The translations under genes were made by a program, and so were the position numbers. This document shows, piece after piece, positions 1 to 9,912 of a DNA stretch of 64,000 nt (position 1 is the stretch's first letter; the number at the start of each line of letters is the position of its first letter). The stretch is from an uncultured Pseudomonadales bacterium (lineage in GTDB: Bacteria; Pseudomonadota; Gammaproteobacteria; Pseudomonadales; Porticoccaceae): the NCBI GenBank assembly GCA_943788875.1, contig CALSSA010000001.1:62001-126000 (forward strand), read 5' to 3'. The notes under the pieces were generated by a model, which saw nothing but the letters and a program-made list of their open reading frames with translations, searched no databases and was not told the DNA's origin.

Positions 1-1
1 C

Positions 2-571
2 TATGGGCGGCGACTGCCACAGGATTGTAACCAGCATCTCGCAGGTTTGGTTCTCTCAGGCTCCAACTATACGCCTCCTGCGGCATGCAAAATGATCTCT
101 GGAGTAGCCTGGATTGAGCGTGCTCGGGTGGGTGGGCGCAATGTCAGTAATATTCTTGAACAGCTGTCATTTGGTGCCTTCAATCGCTCCTTTGCCCCTG
201 TTCGCACTGAAAAGGACTGGCTGTCCAGAGACCATGAGACTGTTGATCGCTATATTGAGGACCCCTGGTGTGGTGGCGCTATAAGCACGCAGTCCTGGTT
301 CGATTTTATTCAGGGGTTAGCCGATATTTTCAACCCCAGTGCGTTGAGCACAATCGATAACCACATGCCGGTTTTGCTATTTTCGGGGAGTCTGGATCCT
401 GTCGGCGGTAAGGGCAAAGGAGTCATTAAACTGCAACAAGCGCTGCTCAGCGCGGGCATCGAGCAGGTCGATATAAAGCTATACAGTGAAGGTCGGCATG
501 AAATGTTCAATGAGACAAACCGGGAAGAAGTTTATCAGGATCTACTCAGCTGGATAAAAACTTTGCAATAA
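2..571 (+). CDS. Alpha/beta hydrolase, C-terminal part (cut by window edge)
   Basis: The frame is open from base 2, so the gene starts upstream of the window; the TTG at 47 is only an internal codon. About 189 residues remain. They fit the C-terminal half of a serine-hydrolase of the monoacylglycerol lipase / S33 'Hydrolase_4' type. The strand carrying the catalytic Asp is seen in the FSGSLDPVGG stretch and the catalytic His in GRHEMFNE near the end. The nucleophile elbow (GxSxG) would lie outside the window. Substrate cannot be told from this part. It converges on the H-NOX gene with a 6-base gap. Confidence 0.75.
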   Translation, partial: YGRRLPQDCNQHLAGLVLSGSNYTPPAACKMISGVAWIERARVGGRNVSNILEQLSFGAFNRSFAPVRTEKDWLSRDHETVDRYIEDPWCGGAISTQSWFDFIQGLADIFNPSALSTIDNHMPVLLFSGSLDPVGGKGKGVIKLQQALLSAGIEQVDIKLYSEGRHEMFNETNREEVYQDLLSWIKTLQ

Positions 572-577
572 TAGAGC

Positions 578-1141
578 CTAGGGTTTTGATGTCTCGGCAA
601 TCTGCTGCGTCAACAAGAACCGCTCAGTAGAACCAGAGCCATCGCCAAGGGTTTCTCGTTTTACTATCACTTTTTCACCGTAATAAGCTGCACAGCCAAG
701 AATTAACCCCTCTGCCACATCCCCCATACAGCGGGGCGACTGGTACAGGAGCTCTATAGTTTTTTCACTGGTTCTCTTGACGTCAAACTTTGGAGGTCTG
801 GCTCCGGGATAGAGTTTTTTAACTTCTGCATGGATAAAACTATCTATTTTTTCCAACAATTCAAAGGACGAATGTAAGTCCTTAAACAACTGGGGATAAG
901 CGGCAATAAACTCGGCAAAATGATACATGCCGAAGCTCTTGGTCAAATTGGAGACTGACACATTGCTGCGCTCACTCAAGGATACAATTAAATCAATCAG
1001 TTCTCTGTGGGAATATTCGCCACTGGCGGTATAAATACCTCCATTGGAGGCAGCCGCATCCGAGATAATACTCTCGAGAACTTCCGGCCCGTATTGGGCC
1101 TCGACTAAATCCAAAAACGACTGGAATAACATCGCTTTCAT
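578..1141 (-). CDS. Stand-alone H-NOX (heme NO/O2-binding) sensor protein
   Basis: The 187-residue protein matches the HNOB/H-NOX fold over its whole length (family size about 180). The proximal heme ligand is His104 in FIHAEVKKLYP, and the heme-propionate motif YxSxR is present as Y133, S135, R137 (LYQSPR). The ATG is preceded by GAGGG 8 bases upstream. Family members bind ferrous heme and sense NO (or O2), then act on a partner histidine kinase or cyclic-di-GMP enzyme encoded next door. Here no such partner is adjacent: the downstream neighbour is a convergent hydrolase and the upstream neighbour is a hairpin-rich spacer plus tRNA. The partner must be elsewhere, or the gene acts differently. 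Confidence 0.88.
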   Translation of the reverse strand: MKAMLFQSFLDLVEAQYGPEVLESIISDAAASNGGIYTASGEYSHRELIDLIVSLSERSNVSVSNLTKSFGMYHFAEFIAAYPQLFKDLHSSFELLEKIDSFIHAEVKKLYPGARPPKFDVKRTSEKTIELLYQSPRCMGDVAEGLILGCAAYYGEKVIVKRETLGDGSGSTERFLLTQQIAETSKP

Positions 1142-1304
1142 ATTGCACCCTCTTAATTTTTTCTTTTATACAAAGAAGCATAGTATAAATCTGACAGAGT
1201 GCGGGCGAAATAGTTTTGTTTATGGATATCAGTAATTTTGTGGGTTTTGCGGATTTGGTTATGGTAATGATTGCTCGGCGGTGGCCACAGCGGGCAGGAT
1301 TTGA

Positions 1305-1428
1305 TAGTAATAGCCTTTGGGCTATTACTACCCCGGCGGGGCTGCGTCGCTTCGCGACTTGTCCAAATTCCGCCGTAGGCGTAATTTGTGAACCTGGCGC
1401 TTTACGCTCAAATCCGCCGTTCCGGCGG
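1305..1428. repeat. Chain of five hairpins in the H-NOX/tRNA-Pro spacer
   Basis: The spacer 1142-1472 has no convincing gene. It holds successive palindromes: an 11-bp perfect stem with a TTTG loop (1305-1315/1320-1330); GTCGC-TTC-GCGAC (1346-1358); CAAATT-C-CGCC-GTA-GGCG-T-AATTTG (1364-1388); a small GCG/CGC stem near 1397-1406; and CCGCCG-TTC-CGGCGG (1414-1428). Bases 1293-1304 (GGCAGGATTTGA) exactly repeat 12 bases of the tRNA-Pro T-arm at 1483-1494. Function unknown. Confidence 0.7.
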
Positions 1429-1471
1429 TTAAATAAAAAAGGCCACCTACAAGGTGGCCTTTTTTATTTAA
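1429..1471 (-). terminator. Long-stem terminator after tRNA-Pro
   Basis: A 20-bp perfect inverted repeat (1429-1448 and 1452-1471) with a 3-base loop. The GC-rich core GGCCACCT/AGGTGGCC is flanked by A6 and T6 runs, so it can act in both directions. It lies directly 3' of the tRNA gene on the minus strand. Confidence 0.85.
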
Positions 1472-1472
1472 T

Positions 1473-1549
1473 TGGTCGGGACGGCAGGATTTGAACCTGC
1501 GACCACTACACCCCCAGTGTAGTGCGCTACCAGGCTGCGCTACGCCCCG
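1473..1549 (-). tRNA. tRNA-Pro (anticodon GGG)
   Basis: Read on the minus strand the 77 bases fold into a full cloverleaf. The acceptor CGGGGCG pairs with CGTCCCG, and the D stem is GCGC/GCGC. The anticodon stem CTACA/TGTAG encloses loop CTGGGGG (anticodon GGG). The T stem GCAGG/CCTGC has loop TTCGAAT, and CCA is encoded. Its place after the merR-like gene of the ihfA block is the same as in Pseudomonas. Confidence 0.97.
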
Positions 1550-1624
1550 ATTTGAGAGCCGCAATGATACAGGCTAGGCATGTTTTTGCAACAAATTTGG
1601 TGAGTTTCAAATGAGCGATTGTTA

Positions 1625-1978
1625 TCAGCTCAGGGCGTCTAGAATATCTTCCAACTCAACAATGGTTTGCTCTAGAAGTTGGTTGTACGGGGTTTGCTCT
1701 TGTTTGGCGGGTTCACCATCCAGGCGCTGACGGGCACCGCCAATGGTAAACCCATGTTCATAGAGCAAGGAGCGGATCTGGCGAATCAGTACTACATCCT
1801 GACGCTGATAGTAGCGGCGATTACCCCTGCGCTTAACTGGATTTAAACTCGGAAATTCCTGCTCCCAATAACGTAACACATGGGGCTTCACCGCACAGAG
1901 TTCGCTGACCTCACCAATGGTGAAGTAGCGTTTACCCGGAATGGTGGGAAGTTCGTTGTTGTTACTTGGTTCCAGCAT
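1625..1978 (-). CDS. MerR-family transcriptional regulator (ihfA-linked)
   Basis: 117 residues. A MerR-type winged helix-turn-helix fills residues 16-85 ([20 protein letters not shown], then a wing with RRGNRRYY), followed by a short helical tail. There is no effector or metal-binding cysteine domain, so this is the small MerR type conserved behind ihfA in gammaproteobacteria. Its start overlaps the 3' end of ihfA by 17 bases, which implies translational coupling. Its target genes are not known to me. Confidence 0.88.
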   Translation of the reverse strand: MLEPSNNNELPTIPGKRYFTIGEVSELCAVKPHVLRYWEQEFPSLNPVKRRGNRRYYQRQDVVLIRQIRSLLYEHGFTIGGARQRLDGEPAKQEQTPYNQLLEQTIVELEDILDALS

Positions 1979-2261
1979 AGTTCTCTACTCGAGCCTTTAG
2001 TTTCTGCCCGGGTTTGAAGGTCACTACCCGTCGTGCAGAAATAGGAATATCTTCACCGGTCTTGGGGTTTCGACCTGGTCGGCTGCTCTTATCACGCAAC
2101 TCAAAATTGCCAAACCCAGAAAGCTTAACCTGATCATTACTTTCTAGTGCTGCGCAGATTTCACTGTAAAACATTTCTACAATTTCTTTGGCTTCGCGTT
2201 TGTTGAGACCTAACTCATCGAACAACATCTCTGCCAAGTCAGCCTTGGTTAAAGCGCCCAT
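1962..2261 (-). CDS. ihfA: Integration host factor subunit alpha
   Basis: 99 residues, normal for IHF-alpha. The HU/IHF fold is complete: N-terminal helices ([12 protein letters not shown]), the [10 protein letters not shown] turn, the DNA-intercalating arm with [14 protein letters not shown], and [11 protein letters not shown] at the end. With IHF-beta it forms the heterodimer that bends DNA at promoters and in recombination. It lies 40 bases downstream of pheT, as in the usual pheST-ihfA operon. Confidence 0.97.
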   Translation of the reverse strand: MGALTKADLAEMLFDELGLNKREAKEIVEMFYSEICAALESNDQVKLSGFGNFELRDKSSRPGRNPKTGEDIPISARRVVTFKPGQKLKARVENYAGTK

Positions 2262-2301
2262 GTTTATTACCTAAATCCAGACTCTAGGTGCAACTGATAA
2301 T

Positions 2302-4702
2302 TCAGCCCCTGAGTTCAGCCTTAAATTTATTACCCAATTCAGTTACTACTCGGTCTACTGCCGCGTTTATTTCTTCGTCAGTAAGCGTGCGTGAACTATG
2401 CTGGAACGTCAAGCCTAGCGCAATACTTTTTCCTTTGTTTTCAACATCTTTGCTGTGATACACGTCAAACAACTTTAAATTGGTCAACTGATCACCGGCT
2501 ACTGCCCTGGCGGCATCCATCAGGCCAGATGCCTGCACAGAAATGTCGACAAAAAACGCTAAATCACGGCGAACTTCGGGGAACTTGCTGACTTCTGTCA
2601 AATTTTGGCAGCCTGCTTGGTGCTATTTTGTCTACTTCAACCTGAAACAGATAAACTGCAGCTGCCAATACCCAGATCTGCCTGAATTTTCGGGTGTAAT
2701 TGCCCAATCCAGCCCACCTGCTCTCCGCCACGCGCAAGCGTGGCTGCAGCTGGCCTGGATGCAGGGCAGTGTGCTGTTTGGCCTCAAACTGGAACTCTGC
2801 TGCCAGACCTGTAGAGTCGAGCAATGCTTCAAGGTCACCTTTAATATCGTAGAAATCGACTTTGTCTTTCCCTGCGGTCCAGCCGCTGGGCGTGCGTGTG
2901 CCACAAATCAGTCCTGCCAGAACCATATTCTGGGTCAGCCCTAAAACCGAATCTGCGTCCGCGTTTTCTGCTGGCAGAAAACACTGGCCAGCTTCAAAAA
3001 TCCGCACGCGGCTCTGCTGGCGATTAAGGTTATGTACAGCTGTACTTAACAACCCTGGCCACAGGCTCGTGCGCATGACCGCCATATCCGCTGAAATTGG
3101 GTTAGCCAGAGCTACCGGGGTAATTTCTGGATCGATCAATTTCTGTAGATCTGGATCAACAAAGCTATAGGTCACTGCTTCCTGATATCCGCGGGCTACC
3201 AGATGACTTCTAAAGGCTGGCAGTCCCTGAATGGTTTCCGGGTTAGCTTCCAACTCAAGAGCCATTGAAGGCGTTGAAGTTGGCAGGTTGTTGTAGCCGT
3301 AGATACGGGCAACCTCCTCCACAAGGTCCTGCTCGATCTCAAGATCAAAGCGCCAGCTTGGGGCGATCCATGAAGACCCATGCTCATTGCGCTCAATTTG
3401 AGACAGACCCAGACGCAATAGCATATCGTCGACATCACCAGCGGCAATGGATACACCTAACTGCTGGGCTAATCTTGAATCGCGCAGGGTAATGGTAGCG
3501 GGCACCGGCAGATGCTCGGCTGACTCTGTCACTGACACAGGCCCTGCGCTACCGCCACAAATTTCTAACATCAACGCTGTAGCTCGCTCAATCGCCGCGA
3601 CCTGCAGATTGCCATCCACACCGCGCTCAAAGCGATGGGAGGAATCTGTATGCTTGCCGTAGTTGCGTGCCTTGCCAGCAATTGCCAGAGGGTTAAACCA
3701 GGCGCTTTCAAACAATATATCGCTGGTGTTATCGGCAACAGCAGATTCATCGCCACCCATGATACCGGCCATGGCCAGCGCCTTGCTCTGATCAGCAATC
3801 ACTAGGGTCTCTGTATCAACAGTAACCTCGGAATCGTCCAGCAGCTTTAATTTCTCATCCTCACCCATGCGTACAATAATCTCGCCATCGACCTTGGCCA
3901 GATCAAAGGCATGCATAGGCTGGCCTAACTCGAGTAATACATAATTGGTAATATCAACGGCAGGACCCAGACTGCGCACACCACTGCGACGCAGCTTTTC
4001 CTGCATCCACTGGGGCGTGGGCTGGCTGAGATCAAGACCGCGAATAACACGGCCCACATAGCGGGCACAGCCTTCTGGCGCGTCCAGAGTGACCTTGACA
4101 GTATCATCAATGGTCGCTGCCACAGGGGCACAGGCTTGCTCTGACACCGGGGCTTGATTCAGTACCCCTACTTCACGTGCCAGACCACGAATACTCAGGC
4201 AATCACCGCGATTTGGAGTTAGATCTACTTCAATAATATTGTCGTTAAGATCCAGATATTCAATCAGGTCGGTACCCACCGCAGCATCTGCGGGAAGCTC
4301 CCACAGCCCATCATCGTCATCACCTAATTCCAATTCGGTCTGAGCACAGAGCATGCCAAAGGACTCGACACCACGCAGTTTGGCTTTTTTAATCTTAAAG
4401 TCGCCGGGTAGTTTCGCGCCCACAGTCGCGAATGGCACTTTAATTCCAGTACGGGCATTGGGTGCGCCACAAACAACTTGAGCAGTTTCGCCGCCACCAG
4501 CAACTTGGCAGACGCGCAACTTGTCCGCATCCGGGTGCTGTTCCACAGCAAGTATTTCACCCACTACCACGCCAGATATCTGTGGCGCCGCAGGATCAAC
4601 TGCATCCACCTCCAAGCCTGCCATGGTAATCTGAGCCACCAAATCTTCTGTCGAGATCGATGGGTTTACTGATTGTCGCAACCAGGATTCACTAAATTTC
4701 AT
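2302..4702 (-). CDS. pheT: Phenylalanyl-tRNA synthetase beta subunit, with three apparent frameshifts
   Basis: The total span fits a PheT of about 800 residues. The start at 4702 (MKFSESWLRQSV) is followed by the tRNA-binding OB domain, B3/B4 editing region, B5 domain and catalytic-like core. From about 2752 the reading frame breaks. LHPGQ is followed by out-of-frame residues, while another frame carries EQVGWIGQLHPKIQADLGIG (about 2665-2725). The first frame then returns with VYLFQVEVDKIAPSRLPKF. A further shift at 2599 is needed to reach the anticodon-binding FDX-ACB domain TEVSKFPEVRRDLA, which ends at 2302. The repairs needed are one base missing near 2744-2752, one extra near 2656-2664 and one extra at 2599. 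pheT is essential and the protein is otherwise intact, so sequence error is the likeliest cause; real decay would need a second copy. Confidence 0.9.
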
Positions 4703-4715
4703 AAGTCACCCCAGC

Positions 4716-5735
<1,020 letters not shown>

Positions 5736-5772
5736 TCACCACATAAATCAGGTTGTGTATCTTATTACTGAT

Positions 5773-5808
5773 AAAAAAATAGGGAAAGAGCCATAGCCCC
5801 TTCCCTAT
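5773..5808 (-). terminator. Terminator/attenuator between rplT and pheS
   Basis: Stem ATAGGGAA (5779-5786) / TTCCCTAT (5801-5808) continues into an inner GC/GC pairing, and is followed on the minus strand by a T7 run. It lies in the 142-base gap before pheS. In E. coli this gap holds a Phe-codon leader peptide (pheM) and an attenuator. Here I see no short reading frame rich in Phe codons, so a partial terminator without leader-peptide control is the simpler reading. Confidence 0.75.
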
Positions 5809-5871
5809 TCGATTAGCTTTTTAACAGCCTGCACAGAGGCAGGGGGCTTAAGCTATAACTAAGCTTGTATC

Positions 5872-6228
5872 TTAAGCTAGGGCGACTTTGGCTTGGTTTA
5901 CTACCGCGCCAAAAGCTGCTTTATCATGTACAGCCAAATCGGCCAATACACGACGGTCCAGTGCAATACCAGCTTTGCTCAGGCCGTTGATCAGTCTGCT
6001 ATAGGACAAACCCTCTACACGGGATTGAGCATTGATTCGGGCAATCCACAGTCTGCGGAATGTACGCTTCTTAACGCGACGGTCACGGTATGCATATTGA
6101 CCCGCTTTAGTCACTGCCTGAACAGCTACACGATAGACGCGGCTGCGCGCTCCGTAATAACCTTTGGCTTGCTTTAAAATTTTCTTGTGTCGACGACCAG
6201 CTTCAACACCACGTTTTACTCTAGGCAT
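5872..6228 (-). CDS. rplT: 50S ribosomal protein L20
   Basis: 118 residues, the standard L20 length. The very basic N-terminal extension ([19 protein letters not shown]) and the globular [23 protein letters not shown] part are clear. L20 binds 23S rRNA early in 50S assembly and in many bacteria represses its own operon. It forms infC-rpmI-rplT with 32 bases between rpmI and rplT. Confidence 0.98.
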   Translation of the reverse strand: MPRVKRGVEAGRRHKKILKQAKGYYGARSRVYRVAVQAVTKAGQYAYRDRRVKKRTFRRLWIARINAQSRVEGLSYSRLINGLSKAGIALDRRVLADLAVHDKAAFGAVVNQAKVALA

Positions 6229-6260
6229 ATTATTCTCCTACCAAAAATTAGTTAAGTGAC

Positions 6261-6455
6261 TTAAACGTTGCGCAACATGCGATCAACACGAGGCTTATCT
6301 GCAGCATTAAGAATGCTGGTGCCACGTAACTGACGCTTACGCTTGGTAGTCATTTTGGTAAGGATATGGCTTTTGTGCTGATGCTTGTGCTTATAGCCCG
6401 CAGCCGTCTTTTTGAAGCGTTTTGCAGCTCCACTATGTACTTTAGCTTTTGGCAT
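6261..6455 (-). CDS. rpmI: 50S ribosomal protein L35
   Basis: 64 residues, typical L35 with the [16 protein letters not shown] start, [19 protein letters not shown] centre and a short acidic-basic tail. It is a structural protein of the large subunit. It is placed between infC and rplT as in nearly all bacteria. Confidence 0.97.
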   Translation of the reverse strand: MPKAKVHSGAAKRFKKTAAGYKHKHQHKSHILTKMTTKRKRQLRGTSILNAADKPRVDRMLRNV

Positions 6456-6596
6456 TTCTGTTCTCCAATGTGAGAGGTTTAAAAAATCAACAAGAGACGC
6501 CCGGACAGCCTGCCAAAAAATTTGGCTGAGCGCGGGTCGCGCTACCTACTTCCTGTTGCTACTACTGCTGCGCTTGCGCGCGGTGTTACAAATTTG

Positions 6597-7124
6597 TTAT
6601 TTCTTTTTGCTGCGCGGTGCCAACACCATAATCATCTGGCGGCCTTCCATCTTGGGATACTGTTCGACCTGAGCCAGTTCTTCCAAGTCCACTTCCACGC
6701 GCTTCATCATTTCCATGCCCAGTTGCTGGTGAGCCATCTCGCGACCACGAAAACGCAGTGTCACTTTGGCTTTGTCGCCATTTTCCAAAAACCTGGTCAG
6801 ATTGCGCAACTTGATATCATAGTCGCCCTGATCCGTGCCTGGTCTAAACTTCATTTCTTTTACTTGGGTCTGCTTCTGCTTCTTCTTTTGCAGAGCGACT
6901 TTTTTCTTCGCGTCAAAGACATGTTTGCCGTAGTCCATGATTTTGCACACAGGAGGCTGGGCATCCGGGGAAATCTCCACCAGGTCCAATGACTCTTTTT
7001 GTGCCGCCGCGACCGCATCAGCCAGACTAACAACGCCTACCTGACCACCATCGGATCCAACCAATCTGACTTCGGGGGAATTAATATCCTCATTGAGGCG
7101 TGCCCGCTTACTGTCTTTTTTAAT
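6597..7124 (-). CDS. infC: Translation initiation factor IF-3 (AUU start)
   Basis: IF-3 prevents 30S-50S joining and proofreads the initiation codon. The 175-residue product has the N-domain ([20 protein letters not shown]), lysine-rich linker ([13 protein letters not shown]) and C-domain ([18 protein letters not shown]). I place the start at an ATT codon at 7122-7124. It is in frame, gives [13 protein letters not shown], and lies 8 bases after GGAG, only 5 bases beyond the thrS stop. A later in-frame TTG at 7064 would cut off the conserved N-terminus. AUU starts are the known basis of IF-3 self-repression in E. coli. Confidence 0.96.
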   Translation of the reverse strand: MKKDSKRARLNEDINSPEVRLVGSDGGQVGVVSLADAVAAAQKESLDLVEISPDAQPPVCKIMDYGKHVFDAKKKVALQKKKQKQTQVKEMKFRPGTDQGDYDIKLRNLTRFLENGDKAKVTLRFRGREMAHQQLGMEMMKRVEVDLEELAQVEQYPKMEGRQMIMVLAPRSKKK

Positions 7125-7129
7125 ACGCT

Positions 7130-9061
7130 CTACTCCGTTTTGCCTTCAAAAGTGCGGCCGCGTCGTTCCGATTCCTCGGAAAACATGGCAATTACCTCGT
7201 CAAGAGGCAGGCTGCCAAGGTCATTTCCGTCTCTGGTTCTGACCGCCACAGTGCGTGATTCTTTCTCTTTATCACCTACAACGAGAAGGTAAGGAACCCG
7301 TTGCATAGAATGACCGCGGATTTTAAAGCCGATCTTCTCGTTTCTCAAGTCACAAATGGCCCTAAATCCCTTATTTTGCAATGATTTAGCGACTTCTTGC
7401 GCATAATCGGCCTGAGAATCGGTAATATTCATCACGGCGGCCTGCTCCGGAGCCAACCAGAACGGAAATGCGCCCTCGTACTGCTCAATCAAAATACCGA
7501 TAAATCGCTCAAAAGAACCCAGCAGTGCCCGATGTAACATCACCGGCACTTTGCGCGAACCATCCTCCGCCACATATTGAGCATCCAGACGACCAGGCAT
7601 CGAGAAATCCACCTGAATAGTGCCGCACTGCCAGACTCGACCAATACAGTCTTTTAGTGAAAACTCAATCTTGGGGCCATAGAATGCGCCTTCACCAGGC
7701 AATTCCTGCCAAGGCAGTTCTTTAGCATCCAGAGCCTGACCCAGAGCCTGCTCGGCACGATCCCAATCTTCATCGGAACCCACACGCTGTTCAGGGCGTG
7801 TGGACAGACGATAGATAATTTCATCAAAGCCAAAGTCTGCATAAACCTCATGCAAAAACTCAATAAACTCCGCCACCTCTGACTGAATCTGATCTTCAGT
7901 ACAGAAAATATGGCCATCATCCTGAGTAAAGGAGCGCACTCGCATAATGCCATGCAGAGAACCCGAGGGTTCATTCCGGTGACAGGAGCCAAACTCGGCC
8001 AGTCGCAGCGGCAAATCTCTGTAACTCTTTAGCCCCTGATTAAATACCTGCACATGGCAGGGGCAGTTCATAGGCTTAATCGCGTAATTGCGATCTTCAG
8101 TGGTGACGGTAAACATATCATCGCCAAACTTATCCGCATGGCCGGACTTTTCCCACAGACTAAAGTCTACAACCTGAGGGGTTTTAATTTCCTGGTAGCC
8201 GCGCTCAATCTGCTTATCGCGCATAAAGCCTTCAATAGCCTTATAGATTGCCCAGCCTTTCTGATGCCAGAAGATCGACCCGGGAGCCTCTTCCTGCATA
8301 TGGTATAGATCCAGCTTTTTACCGATCTTGCGATGGTCACGCTTCTCGGCTTCCGCCAGGCGATTGATATAAGCCTTAAGCTCTTTTTTGTTGGTCCAGG
8401 CAGTGCCGTAAATGCGCTGCAACATCTCATTGTTGCTATCGCCACGCCAGTAAGCGCCAGCGACCTTGGTCAGCTTAAAGGCGGGTAATTTTGCCGTGGA
8501 AGGCACATGGGGGCCGCGACAGAGATCAATAAAGTCGCCCTGACGATACAGACCAATCGGCTCGCCAGCGGGGATGCTGGCAATAATCTCAGCTTTATAT
8601 TCTTCACCCATCTGTTTGAAAAACGCCACCGCTTCATCGCGATCCCATTCTTCACGGGCAATGCTGTGGTCAGCATTCACCAACTCAGTCATGCGCGCTT
8701 CAATAGCCTCCAGATCCTCCGGGGTAAAGGCGCGCTCAAAGGCAAAGTCATAGTAAAAACCATCTTCAATCACAGGACCAATGGTTACCTGAGCCGAAGG
8801 AAACAACTGCTTAACGGCCATGGCCAGCAAGTGAGCCGAGGAGTGACGGATAATATCCAGCGCTTCTTCAGAGCGATCGGTAACAATCGCCAGAGTAGCA
8901 TCGGTTTCCATCAGGTAAGAGGCATCAACGACCTCACCATTAACCACACCAGCAAGGGTGGCTTTGGCCAGACCAGCGCCAATATCCGCGGCCACATCGG
9001 CCACAGAAACAGGATTGTCGAAAACGCGCTGGGAACCATCAGGCAGGGTAATCGCGGGCAT
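7130..9061 (-). CDS. thrS: Threonyl-tRNA synthetase
   Basis: 643 residues from the ATG at 9061, which follows AAGGAAAG by a few bases. An upstream in-frame start at 9103 would add 14 unconserved residues. Domains in order: TGS ([14 protein letters not shown]), editing domain with [10 protein letters not shown] (HxxxH), class II core with [15 protein letters not shown] and the zinc-site CPCH, and the anticodon-binding domain with [10 protein letters not shown]. It charges tRNA-Thr and removes mischarged Ser. First gene of the minus-strand translation block. Confidence 0.97.
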   Translation of the reverse strand: MPAITLPDGSQRVFDNPVSVADVAADIGAGLAKATLAGVVNGEVVDASYLMETDATLAIVTDRSEEALDIIRHSSAHLLAMAVKQLFPSAQVTIGPVIEDGFYYDFAFERAFTPEDLEAIEARMTELVNADHSIAREEWDRDEAVAFFKQMGEEYKAEIIASIPAGEPIGLYRQGDFIDLCRGPHVPSTAKLPAFKLTKVAGAYWRGDSNNEMLQRIYGTAWTNKKELKAYINRLAEAEKRDHRKIGKKLDLYHMQEEAPGSIFWHQKGWAIYKAIEGFMRDKQIERGYQEIKTPQVVDFSLWEKSGHADKFGDDMFTVTTEDRNYAIKPMNCPCHVQVFNQGLKSYRDLPLRLAEFGSCHRNEPSGSLHGIMRVRSFTQDDGHIFCTEDQIQSEVAEFIEFLHEVYADFGFDEIIYRLSTRPEQRVGSDEDWDRAEQALGQALDAKELPWQELPGEGAFYGPKIEFSLKDCIGRVWQCGTIQVDFSMPGRLDAQYVAEDGSRKVPVMLHRALLGSFERFIGILIEQYEGAFPFWLAPEQAAVMNITDSQADYAQEVAKSLQNKGFRAICDLRNEKIGFKIRGHSMQRVPYLLVVGDKEKESRTVAVRTRDGNDLGSLPLDEVIAMFSEESERRGRTFEGKTE

Positions 9062-9217
9062 AGTGCTTTCCTTTTCAGTGGTGACCCATACTAGGGGCCA
9101 CATGAGTTAAATAATGAAGCGCGCATTTTACCCTGTACGGCCCTAGATACAAGCCAATTCAAGGGATGAGTTGAGTTACAATGGAATCTATTAAAACAAT
9201 TACGTTTAGTTTATTTT

Positions 9218-9670
9218 ATGAAAATCTATGTCGACGCCGATGCCTGCCCCGCAGTGATCAAAGATATTCTCTACCGCGTCTCTCAGCGCACCGCTATTGA
9301 AGTGATTCTTGTGGCCAATCAGCCTCTATCCGTGCCCCGCATTCCCACCGTGCGCAGCATTCAGGTCAGCCAGGGTTTTGATGTGGCCGATGATCATATT
9401 GTAGAGCTGGTCGTAAAAGATGATCTGGTGATTACTGCAGATATACCGCTAGCTGCTGAAGTGATTGATAAAGAAGGTAAGGCATTAAATCCCCGGGGCG
9501 AGCTCTACACCAAAGCCAATATCCGTGCACGGCTCAATATGCGCGACTTTATGGACAGCATGCGCAATAGCGCGGTGCAGGTAGGTGGCGGGCCGCCTCC
9601 CCTATCCCAGCGAGATCGCATGGACTTTGCCAATGCGCTGGATAAGTATGTGGCTCAGTTTGGCGGCTAG
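9218..9670 (+). CDS. YaiI/YqxD family protein (DUF188)
   Basis: 150 residues, full length for UPF0178/DUF188. The family signature is visible: [17 protein letters not shown] at the N-terminus, [12 protein letters not shown] in the middle and [12 protein letters not shown] near the end. The conserved Asp residues resemble a PIN/NYN-like nuclease fold, but no activity is established in this family as far as I know. The stop codon shares the bases CTAG with the stop of the convergent glutaredoxin-like gene. Confidence 0.92.
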   Translation: MKIYVDADACPAVIKDILYRVSQRTAIEVILVANQPLSVPRIPTVRSIQVSQGFDVADDHIVELVVKDDLVITADIPLAAEVIDKEGKALNPRGELYTKANIRARLNMRDFMDSMRNSAVQVGGGPPPLSQRDRMDFANALDKYVAQFGG

Positions 9671-9912
9671 CTTGCAGGCTCAAGCATTCGAATAATTTGT
9701 GCCGCTGTAAAAGGCCAGCCCTTTTCCCTGCCATCAGGCAGGGCCACCACTGGAATACGAATGGCATAGCATTGCTTTAGGTCTTCACTCTCCTGGATGC
9801 TCACTTCCACCAGCTCCCAGCCGTGCTGTGACATTAGCGGATAGAGAATGGTTTTGGCCTGCTCGCAGAGATGACAGCTGGGGCCCGTATACAATGTCAG
9901 CTGCTTAACCAA
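9667..9912 (-). CDS. Small glutaredoxin-like protein (DUF836 type)
   Basis: About 81 residues with a thioredoxin-fold start [18 protein letters not shown], in which CHLC is the CxxC redox pair, and the cis-proline stretch [11 protein letters not shown]. The frame is open further upstream, but that part lies inside rlmKL. The likely start is the TTG at 9912, overlapping the rlmKL stop by a few bases; the start is uncertain. It probably acts as a cytosolic thiol-disulfide protein. It converges on the YaiI-type gene. Confidence 0.8.
   Translation of the reverse strand: MVKQLTLYTGPSCHLCEQAKTILYPLMSQHGWELVEVSIQESEDLKQCYAIRIPVVALPDGREKGWPFTAAQIIRMLEPAS

Noticed and set aside
1216-1494. Open frame of 92 codons on the plus strand
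   Set aside because: It consists of the hairpin chain and part of the tRNA read backwards; no ribosome site or conserved domain.
1328-1564. Open frame of 78 codons on the minus strand across the tRNA
   Set aside because: It translates the tRNA-Pro gene ([24 protein letters not shown]-type pattern, a known false protein) and its terminator.
2543-2944. Open frame of 133 codons on the plus strand over the damaged part of pheT
   Set aside because: It is antisense to pheT, and its presence follows from codon usage of pheT; no protein family is recognised.
8507-9094. Open frame of 195 codons antisense to thrS
   Set aside because: It is a shadow of the thrS coding sequence.
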